Shown piece after piece: positions 58,601 through 64,000 of a DNA stretch of 64,000 bases; position 1 is the stretch's first letter, and every line of letters starts with the position of its first letter. This DNA is from Amyelois transitella. Taxonomy: Eukaryota > Arthropoda > Insecta > Lepidoptera > Pyralidae. The notes under the pieces were generated by a model. The model did no database searches and was not told the origin of the DNA. It saw only the letters and a list, made by a program, of their open reading frames with translations. Location: positions 3,182,001 through 3,246,000 of the forward strand of contig NC_083526.1 in the NCBI RefSeq assembly GCF_032362555.1, given 5' to 3'. The translations under genes were made by a program, and so were the position numbers.

Positions 58601-61600
58601 ATTTTATTGAAGATGAAGTTAGTGAGGAGCCATTGACTTGGTCATCTGATTTTAACGAATTTAGAGGGGTCAGGGAGGACTTCAACGAAGAAGCTGGTCC
58701 TAAAATTGAGGGAACAAGTCCTTTAGGCTTGTTTACTCAAATTTGGGACCAGCCTCTGATGGATTCTATTGTCCACGAAACGAATCATTACGCTTGGGAA
58801 ACAATAACCGGTTTCTTTGAAACCGGAGACTCCATGCCAAGTAAATCTCGCATGAACGACTGGGTGGAAACTTCGGTTTCCGAACTATATAGGCTTATAG
58901 GTGTGATGATATTTATGTCAATATGTGTAAGAAGTAGGTTAGAGGAATATTGGATGACGGGTGTGATGGGTATGCCGGAGTTTCGAAAACTGATGTCAAG
59001 GGATCATTACGTAATGCTCTTAAAATTTTTGCACTTTACTGATAACAACAACATACATGTACAGGGGCGTGATAAGAAAATAGCTAAAATAAAACCTATT
59101 ATAGATTATTTAAATAAAAAATTCCAGTCCATTTACGTGCCTCACAGAGAAGTATCGATAGACGAATCGTTGCTGCTTTGGAAGGGTCATTTAAGCTGGA
59201 AACAATGCATTCGTTCCAAAGCAGCTCGATTCGGTATCAAAAGTTATGAACTCTGTGAGGCCGTAACTGGATACGTAGTAAATTTAATTTTGTATGCCGG
59301 CAAAGGCACGACAACTGCAGAAACGGTTTACGGGTTTACTACATCCACTGCCAAAATAGTCCTTGAGCTTTTCAAGAACTATTTAGGCAAGGGATATACC
59401 CTGTTCATGGACAATTTTTATAATTCTGTTCCTCTGACCCAATTTCTAAAAAAACATAAAACTGACGTAGTCGGTACTCTGAACCGTCGCCGAAAAGACA
59501 CGCCCGTAGAAATCCAAAATTTGCAGGATAAAAGGATGGCTAGGGGTAGTGTGGTAAGTAGACACTGTGGTGATGTATCCGTCATAGCATGGAAAGATGT
59601 GAAGCTTGTCACCACTGTATCTACTTACCACAAAACAGATATGGCTCCAGGGCACAGGGCTGGCCAACCCTGCTCCAAACCAGTCGTGGTCCATGAATAT
59701 AATAAATACATGGGAGGCGTCGATCTCAAAGATCAAAAGCTAAGCATGTATTTATTAGAAAGAAAGAGGGGAATCAAATGGTATATTAAAGTTTTTAGAC
59801 GTCTTTTAAATATATCTATTTTAAATGCATATATTATATATTGTGCTAACATTGGCCAGCATAAAAAAATGACTCACCGCCAATTTCGTTTCAAGCTTGC
59901 TGAAGAGCTCTGCTTAGAATTCGGACAAAACGTCTCCTCACGTTCGCGCCAGGTCCCCATCCCCACCTGTAGCAGGCTGAACAGGGATTTTAATCATTTC
60001 CCTGTTCATAATGAGGTGACCGAGGAGCGAACCAAAAAACAAGATAAATTTAAGAGGGGACGTTGTGTTAGATGCAGGCAAAAATGTAACATCGCGTGCA
60101 GTCATTGCACGGTGTATATTTGTGTTGGCCAATGTTGGCTTGAGTATCATACTTTAGAAAATCTATAGTTTGTAAATTACTTCTGTAGTTACATATATAT
60201 AAAATATATAATTAAATATTATCTATTTATTTATATTAGTTATATATTTATATAAAATGTGTGATGTAGTAGTCAACACACCAGACTGCTACTTCCAGGT
60301 CTCGGGTTCGATCCCCAGTCAGGTCAAGTTGGTAAATTATCTTTTTCATATTGACTTCTGATCTTGGGTGTTTATCTATTTATGTATACATTATTTTATT
60401 TTTAAATATTAATATTAGGATTATTGTTTAAAAATACTTTTTTCTCTTTGATCCCTTCTTTCTTAGGACTGCACTGGTTTGGTCTACGGGTTATAAGATA
60501 CATAGAATGAATATACAAATAAAATAAAAAAAAAAAAAATTCAAAGCCCTTCAGGCGAGTAGGCGACCAATACTGTTGAAAAGAGTTTCTTTCGGCGTTT
60601 CTTCTCTTGCAGTGGTCGGTTACGAAGCGCTAGTAGTCTTTAGCTTTGAAAGAATTAATAATTTTAAATTTGAGTTTTGAATACATATCTATTTAATTTA
60701 TCTAAATCGATAATTTTTACATGTAATTTGACGTAAAAAAGTGCCTACAAAGGCCTATTTTCTGAATAAACGTTTGAGTTTGGTTACAGTCGGCTTGAGC
60801 TCGATCGAACGCATGCGTGTTTTGAGTCCAAACATGCTTTGTTTAAAATTTAAGTTGACGTCATTTAGAGACACTGCTGCAGTGCAGTTTGGTGCCTATT
60901 CTTCTGTTATCCTATTCTTCACTTGCGCTTCTGAATTTGTGTAAACTTTTTTGCATATGAATATTCTGCAGACTGTTTAAATAACACCCTTTTAAAACGT
61001 TGTTGTTATCAGTAAAGTGAAATGATGGGAATCTAAAATTTCGATTCCTACGCAAAATTTTTTTGTTTAATTTGAATTCATAATTCATTAAAAATAAGTA
61101 TTTTTTTTTACAAAACAACCGACTTCAACACTATTCCCTATCTCAAAAATTACTGAACCGATTTTGATGAAAGTATTTTTTTTCAATAAGTCTTTATATA
61201 TTACATAGTTCTTATCATTATAGATTTATTGAAAAAAAAAACTTATCAAAAACAGTTCAGTAATTATTTTTACAAAATTGTAATTTTATTTTTATTTTTT
61301 CATTGGTAAAAATAATTCCTAGTATGTACTATGAATCATTGGTAAAAATAATTACTAGTATGTACTATGAATTGAATAGGTTTAGAGTAGTGGAAACCAA
61401 TAAACATTGTACATTTTTGTATTCCAATAAAAGAAACATTTTAATCAACATTTTATTTTTATTTTTACAAGACACTCTTTTCCAAATTACTAACGTGCAC
61501 AACTAAAAACAAACATCCTGTAGATATGCCCAGATCCGACCTAAAGCAGTTAGACAAACATTGACAGTGGACGGATACGGCCATCAGCAGTTAGGCGTTA

Positions 61601-64000
61601 ACCACATGCCGCCATTTTGTCCAGATACGGCCATCAGCAGACAAGCAAGGCAAACAAGTCACGCACACAGACATACATTTTTCTAGTTTTTGGCTATGGT
61701 TTTTCGCTCATTTTCTCTAGGCAAGCTATATATGTCTGATATAAAAACGAAACTACAATTTTTCGTGTTTGCCACACTGCCCTTACAGTTGAGCAAAGAC
61801 AAATGTAAGTGAATGAACGAGCCAATTGAAAAAATGATAGTTTTCTAGGTAAGTTTTCAGTTTTTAGTAGAAATATACTATTTTAAGACATTTAGATACA
61901 TTTTACTTGTTGTTTTGTGAAGCCAAATACATTATTTACGATTACAATGCCTCAAATAAATCTACATTTCAATATTTTCATGGTAATAGAAGTATAAAGT
62001 TTGCGTTGTAGAAGTTGCAAAATGGCGAAATCGTGATTCTTACTGGATTATTTGTGAAGACGATTTTAGAGAATTTTACTTGGGACATAATAACTTTTTG
62101 GCACCATTAAATTCCTCAATTATTGGACTTTGTGGAATAGTAAACAAAAACAGAATATATGAAAGATGTAAATTGCAAAATCAGTAAAATATTTACAATG
62201 GATAATTTTTCGGTAAGTTTTGAATTCAGTGACCTAAATATAATAAACGCAAGTGTTTTTTCGCATCAAAATTTATTGCATATGATTCTTCATTTATATA
62301 TCTTTAAAAAAAAATAAATTTTTGGGTAGGTCCCAAATAATTATATACAGATATACAACAAAATCTAAGACACTGCGCGCCCGTCCGCCGCGGCGCTTGA
62401 ACGCCGCAGACGAGGTGCGCAGTTTGCGTATAGCCGCCGCAGCTGAAGGGTTAATTTTTGTTATTTATGAGCGCTAGAAATATTTTAGAGGTACTCATCA
62501 ATCAAGGAAATACTTGTCCTAACGATATCTCTATGTATAGAAGGACTAACCTTAATGATCAAGGACTCGTATATCGTATCGTATACTTATCAAAGAAATA
62601 CTAACCTTAATGTTACTCTCAATAGCGATCATATCAATGGGCCTGTCGATCACGTTATAGTACTCCGGGTACAGCTTCTTGCTGGGCTTCTCCATGAAGA
62701 GCAACATGGGCTGGCGGCCGTCAGCGCACGTGAACTCCACCATCTGCTTGGAGATGTAGTGCAGCTTCTTCTTCAAAGGAAGTGAGGATTTGGGTACAGA
62801 CGGTGAGGGGGCGGGCGAAGCTGTGGCCGGTATGGGGTTAACGCGGGGACGACCTGGTAGAAAAAACAAATGTCTTTTTTGGTTATCTGAAGTGAGAAAA
62901 AGAGATAATGCTCTGTCAACGTGCGTGAGTGTGAGGGCTAGATACAACAACAACTGGCACCTTCTATTTATAAACATAAAATCCCCGTAATCTTCAATTT
63001 CCGCGGGAATTTTGGTAAGGCAATTACACACCAAGACAACTTAAAGAATCTACATGGCTTTAAAATCTCTTAACTCGGGGTATGGGCTGAGCTATGCATG
63101 CGACCAATAGTGAAGTGATTTGATAAAAGTGCACTGCTGTAAATTATAAGCCGACTGTTTTATAGTATAGTAATAAAATAGCCGAAAACCAGACTGACTA
63201 CTTAAAAGCGTTGGGTTATCTTCACTTTTAGTAATTATCGCCAACTGAATATTTTAATGCATTAAATAAATTGAAATTAATTCACAATCAATATGGCGAG
63301 CTCTGCTAAATTTCGAGACAAGGTATAATTAGGTTATAATCACCTCTGGGCCTAGGCGTCTTCTCATTCTGACTCTTCACTGTGGAAAGACTCTCATCAT
63401 CACTTGATGAGCTCTGGATAATGTCCAGCAATTCTTGAACCCGTTGTTGCATCAACCTATACATATAATGTAATATAGGTATAAATACATTTATGTTGTT
63501 AGAAAGTATGTGTAAAATAAAATGTTTTTTTATGAAGAATGCAAATTGCAGTAATTTTGTTAATGATACACGAGCTTTGCTGGATTGTCATTTATGTGAA
63601 TAATAAAATTTAAAAGGTTTAAAAGCAAATTTTTGTAAAGAGAACTAACTGAGCCACTATGTGTAATCATTAACTTTAATCTTTTATTTACTGTTTTAAA
63701 ATTGTGTGCAATAAACTGACTTCGAGCTTTATTTGGTATTATGATATATTATTCTAGTAGCAACACTTACATACATTGTGTTGGTGTCCAGGGAGAAACG
63801 TTTTGTTGAGGCACATCCACATCACTAGTGATGTGGATGCGGATGGGAAGAGAGTTTTCCTCATGATCTTTGTACACATTTCATGCAAATTCGTCAGTCT
63901 AAGAAAGTCTTGACTGACAGTTAGGTTAAGTGTAAGACAAATTGCCTCACCTCTGCAGTTTGACAGCGTCTTTATAAAGCCTGGAGGAGGGCACGTTGTA
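34082..64000 (-). CDS. polybromo: Polybromo (PBAP/BAF180 chromatin-remodelling subunit), 3' 25 exons
   Basis: A signature subunit of the PBAP SWI/SNF complex, which reads acetylated histones in the nucleus. Exons (minus): 64,000>-63,951; 63,456-63,344; 62,853-62,606; 55,801-55,510; 55,199-54,935; 54,565-54,467; 54,006-53,845; 53,294-53,088; 51,944-51,762; 51,296-51,148; 50,496-50,378; 49,278-49,165; 48,320-48,154; 47,466-47,400; 46,788-46,683; 46,266-46,133; 45,464-45,345; 44,686-44,563; 44,077-43,889; 41,657-41,518; 40,864-40,762; 39,065-38,882; 37,764-37,694; 34,921-34,756; 34,364-34,082. All junctions are GT-AG and in phase: 1,284 residues plus a stop. The order is the end of one bromodomain, three bromodomains, two BAH domains, an HMG box and two Cys/His zinc fingers. 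Fly and human proteins have about 1,650-1,690 residues, so roughly the first quarter lies beyond the window. The introns carry two nested plus-strand genes and three minisatellites. Odd points are a GTTTTT donor after 53,088 and the acceptor array at 50,497. Confidence 0.95.
36048..36639 (+). CDS. Small secreted peptide nested in a polybromo intron, 58 aa, 2 exons
   Basis: Exon 1 (36,048-36,098) encodes MKFLILLLLCIQAFFIQ, most of a signal peptide. Exon 2 (36,514-36,639) continues VIYC and then a short acidic stretch that starts LSPKDLVGLITGDPEDQ and ends NPADATQ. The intron is GT-AG, phase 0. A TATA-like GTATATATT is at about 35,983, some 65 bp before the ATG, and AATAAA at 36,703 follows the stop. 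The mature peptide would be about 37 residues without cysteines. The signal sequence and the intron cutting it resemble moth chorion genes, but the mature part does not. It runs antisense to polybromo. Function unknown; the protein is not recognised. Confidence 0.75.
36200..36300 (+). repeat. Degenerate tRNA-derived SINE head
   Basis: It contains a B-box-like GATTCGATTCCCGGCC and adjacent GGTCATGATGAAAATATTCC. It lies in the intron of the small secreted peptide gene. Confidence 0.55.
37291..37612. repeat. Dispersed repeat flanked on both sides by (TA)n
   Basis: TA runs at 37,291-37,345 and 37,572-37,612 bracket a segment that starts TACTAGCTGTCCCGGCAAAC and contains AAAATTTGGTTAAAATCAGT. The arrangement suggests insertion of a retroelement into a TA microsatellite, about 80 bp left of a polybromo exon. 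Confidence 0.75.
38297..38557 (-). repeat. GTGCCG...TATG element, full length, reversed (left of inverted pair)
   Basis: Complete, from CATACATACATATGGTCACG to CCAACACGGCAC. It is followed after about 46 bp by a second complete copy in the opposite orientation. Confidence 0.9.
38604..38858 (+). repeat. GTGCCG...TATG element, full length (right of inverted pair)
   Basis: It runs from TGCCGTGTGGTTTCCGGCAC to GACGTGACCATATGTATG and ends 24 bp from polybromo exon 38,882-39,065, close to its donor. With 38,297-38,557 it forms a long inverted repeat. Confidence 0.9.
39115..39441 (+). repeat. Segmental direct repeat, copy 1
   Basis: About 300 bp that recurs at 40,909-40,930 plus 41,081-41,378. Shared blocks include CCAGGACTCTTCTTCTGGGA, GGTTCACGAAACGAAAATTT and TTCTTGGGCATAGGCG. 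Confidence 0.85.
39873..40079 (-). repeat. GTGCCG...TATG element, head end missing
   Basis: The CATACATACATATATATAAT tail and most of the body are present. The copy stops at TTTTACGACATCAAT, before the CGGCAC head. It lies in a polybromo intron. Confidence 0.85.
40909..41378 (+). repeat. Segmental direct repeat, copy 2, interrupted
   Basis: The same segment as 39,115-39,441 is broken after about 20 bp by an insertion (about 40,931-41,080). The insertion ends in AATAAAGTATTTGTATTGTA, a truncated LINE-like tail. The zinc-finger exon 40,762-40,864 lies between the two copies. Confidence 0.8.
43755..43865 (+). repeat. GTGCCG...TATG element, tail fragment
   Basis: The 3' third only (TCAATTCC-like block through GTCTACCCGGTAAGATAAAG), ending 24 bp from a polybromo exon. 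Confidence 0.75.
45640..46040 (-). repeat. Diverged GTGCCG element with 48-bp x 3 internal tandem repeat
   Basis: The family body is recognisable from TACGGAGTAGAC to AAGTGCCGGGAACCAC. Within it the unit CCAATGAAAATAGATGAAAT... is repeated three times with a 48-bp period (about 45,874-46,010). Confidence 0.75.
46803..47058 (-). repeat. GTGCCG...TATG element, full length, reversed
   Basis: ACATATAATCACGTCTATAT to CCGGGAACCACACGGCAC, complete. It sits 15 bp upstream of polybromo exon 46,788-46,683, in the acceptor region. Confidence 0.9.
47678..48135. repeat. 21-bp minisatellite (~20 copies) seeded by a polybromo exon
   Basis: The tandem unit is TTTTATTGCTCACAATACGT plus G, with few substitutions (ATACGTG/ATATGTG, TTTT/CTTT). 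The left flank (47,678-47,720, GGAGCAGATCTCGTTATATT then GCTCGTAACATGTGTTTT) matches about 40 bp inside the adjacent BAH2 exon (GAGCAGACGGTGTTGTATTG then CTCGTAATACGTGTTCTC, 48,246-48,283). The array therefore looks derived from duplicated exon sequence. The unit length is divisible by three and lacks stops in four frames, which creates false open frames of 144-195 codons. Confidence 0.93.
48346..48582 (-). repeat. tRNA-derived SINE, complete
   Basis: The minus strand begins GGCCTCTGTGGCGCAGCGGT (A box) and continues to CCCGGGTTCGAATCCCGGTC (B box). The body ends TTCGAGGCTAACTCAATCTG then TGTAATTTGTCCCG with a TATAAATA-type tail. The internal Pol III promoter looks intact. Confidence 0.88.
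50105..50358 (+). repeat. GTGCCG...TATG element, full length
   Basis: Complete and little diverged, with TATG units at the end (50,340-50,357). It lies 20 bp from the donor end of polybromo exon 50,496-50,378. Confidence 0.92.
50496..50946. repeat. 41-bp x 11 minisatellite carrying a 3' splice site
   Basis: Eleven head-to-tail units of exactly 41 bp (CCTGTATTGAAAATGAAGAT followed by TTTTAGCCGCTAATTTGTAGT-like sequence). The first unit begins at the first base of polybromo exon 50,496-50,378. On the minus strand each unit therefore reads ...TTCATTTTCAATACAG|G, a copy of the true acceptor (TTCATTTTCCATACAG|G). Confidence 0.95.
51480..51728 (-). repeat. GTGCCG...TATG element, full length, with inverted tail fragment
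   Basis: A complete reversed copy. The 60 bp to its left (51,420-51,479) are a plus-oriented tail fragment of the same family, so the two TATG/CATA ends abut. Confidence 0.9.
51959..52231 (-). repeat. GTGCCG...TATG element, full length, reversed
   Basis: CATACATACATATACATATG to GGAACCACACGGCAC. It begins 15 bp from polybromo exon 51,944-51,762, on the acceptor side. Confidence 0.9.
52758..53020 (-). repeat. GTGCCG...TATG element, full length, reversed
   Basis: CATACATACATACATATAAT to GGTGCCGGGAACCACAC. A degenerate relative lies at 52,420-52,560. Confidence 0.88.
55258..55480 (-). repeat. Lepidopteran dispersed repeat, reversed
   Basis: ACTAATATTACAAATGCCAG, then TACCTACTGAACCAATCTTC and GGTGGCGCTAAATTCATGCG. 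Same family as 10,470-10,740. It fills much of the intron between two bromodomain exons. Confidence 0.7.
56040..56114 (+). other. Candidate noncoding first exon of piggyBac gene
   Basis: The stretch ends in ACAAACAG with a good donor, GTATGT, at 56,115. The next acceptor in good context is TATTTTATTGACAG at 57,474, right before the coding exon. The 5' end is not defined. Confidence 0.45.
56601..57430 (+). repeat. 120-bp x 7 minisatellite in leader intron
   Basis: Seven nearly identical units are marked by GGATCTACGCTCCGGTAACT (copies at 56,616, 56,736, 56,856, 56,976, 57,104, 57,232 and 57,352). The period is 120 bp, with two units lengthened to 128 by a duplicated TATACAGT-like octamer. Copies 2 and 4 share the variants CAGTTTTGTCTCA where the others have TAGTTTTGTCTCC, a sign of a 240-bp higher-order duplication. 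Confidence 0.95.
57481..60168 (+). CDS. piggyBac-type transposase, 652 aa, 4 coding exons
   Basis: A cut-and-paste transposase of the DDE_Tnp_1_7 family that targets TTAA. Exons: 57,481-57,609; 57,689-57,775; 57,968-58,021; 58,480-60,168. Introns are GT-AG, all phase 0. The N terminus is new-looking and ends in an acidic stretch (about residues 91-135, e.g. DSGSDEDAEEELTLDQ). The catalytic acids are present: SIDESLLLWKGH, LFMDNFYNS and MGGVDLKDQ supply the three Asp plus the extra fourth. The C terminus has the usual Cys/His zinc-binding motif (CVRC...CNIACSHC...CVGQCW). The length is typical or slightly long (T. ni piggyBac 594). No stop or frameshift is seen. The candidate TIRs suggest a mobile element; three coding introns are unusual and could point to a domesticated gene. 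It is antisense to polybromo. ATTAAA at 60,211 may end it. Confidence 0.9.
58167..58356. repeat. ~88-bp imperfect direct repeat and 12-bp perfect hairpin
   Basis: TTTGTGCTTCAATAACAC...GCAATGCGGTATGAATGTAT recurs as TGTATGCTCAATAACG...GCAATATGGCATGAATATAT. The repeat is followed by a perfect 12-bp inverted repeat (58,329-58,340 with 58,345-58,356, loop CTCT). It lies in intron 3 of the piggyBac gene. Confidence 0.75.
60258..60541 (+). repeat. tRNA-derived SINE with poly(A) end
   Basis: A tRNA-like head with a perfect B box (GGTTCGATCCC, 60,305-60,315), a unique body, and an A-rich 3' end (AATAAAATAAAAAAAAAAAA). It lies 90 bp past the piggyBac stop codon and within the proposed element, so it inserted later. 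Confidence 0.7.
61302..61375. repeat. 36-bp tandem duplication
   Basis: The unit CATTGGTAAAAATAATTCCT...ATGTACTATGAAT occurs twice in tandem with one mismatch, in the 3' part of the piggyBac region. Confidence 0.85.
62373..62420. repeat. GC-rich imperfect palindrome near right element end
   Basis: TGCGC ... GTC ... GCGGCG cttgaa CGCCGC ... GAC ... GCGCA forms a stem of about 46 bp with small bulges, 30 bp inside the right TTAA border. The GC content is far above the surroundings. Confidence 0.75.

Larger units (their letters stand above)
55818..62450 (+). mobile_element. piggyBac-like element, TTAA-flanked, ~6.6 kb
   Basis: TTAA lies at both borders (55,814-55,817 and 62,451-62,454). The inner ends read CCCTTC inward from each side, so TTAACCCTTC is an exact 10-bp inverted match. 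The transposase gene lies wholly inside. A subterminal GGCCGTATCCG at 55,833 recurs inverted near 61,571 and, one base changed, near 61,624. Past the six shared bases the ends differ, so the inverted repeat is short. An inner TTAA (61,598) could be an alternative right end. The element lies in a polybromo intron, antisense to it. Confidence 0.65.
53088..64000 (-). other. polybromo: Polybromo bromodomain block
   Basis: Exons here give the tail of one bromodomain (SSRLYKDAVKLQRLM at the window edge), then three more. The first spans two exons separated by the 6.8-kb intron that holds the piggyBac gene: EYYNVIDRPIDM, then FSNCRQFNEEGS. The second is in exon 55,199-54,935 plus the end of the previous exon: DYYELIKNPIDM with FDNACKYNEPDS, where the acetyl-lysine-binding Asn and its neighbouring Tyr are visible. 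The third (54,565-53,088) is divergent: DLVKRRLDRGHYKRL, then FERARRLSRTDSQIFEDS, without the canonical Asn-Tyr pair. It may therefore not bind acetyl-lysine well. Confidence 0.88.

Overview
The window is animal nuclear DNA, almost certainly from a moth and probably a noctuoid. It is AT-rich and has many short GT-AG introns. It is littered with roughly 260-bp interspersed elements that end in CATA/TATG microsatellites, plus tRNA-derived SINEs. The genes are an insect odorant receptor, a tetraspan protein, BCCIP, polybromo and a piggyBac-type transposase. I rebuilt gene models by hand, requiring reading phase to carry across every splice junction; the phases close in all five multi-exon models apart from polybromo's missing 5' end.

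Layout. 1-12,259: no protein gene found; decayed repeats, one long inverted repeat, and a CpG-rich stretch at about 3.76-4.2 kb that looks like a leftward promoter. 12,260-22,066 (+): complete 12-exon odorant receptor, 457 aa. 23,331-25,713 (-): complete 4-exon, 198-aa four-pass membrane protein, convergent with the receptor. 29,162-32,723 (+): complete 7-exon BCCIP, 286 aa. 33,069-33,141 (-): tRNA-Ala(AGC). 34,082-64,000 (-): polybromo (BAP180/PBRM1), the last 25 exons (1,284 aa), with its 5' part beyond the right edge.

Two genes lie in polybromo introns on the opposite strand. One is a two-exon, 58-aa secreted peptide (36,048-36,639). The other is a multi-exon piggyBac-like transposase of 652 aa with an intact acidic triad (57,481-60,168), inside a TTAA-bounded region (55,814-62,454) that appears to have expanded one small polybromo intron from about 167 bp to 6.8 kb.

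The most unusual structure is three minisatellites. A 41-bp x 11 array repeats a polybromo 3' splice site and ends exactly at the exon. A 21-bp array (about 20 copies) appears to be seeded by a copied piece of the neighbouring BAH exon. A 120-bp x 7 array fills the leader intron of the piggyBac gene. The genes do not form a pathway: polybromo and BCCIP are nuclear housekeeping genes, while the receptor and nested peptide are probably tissue-restricted.
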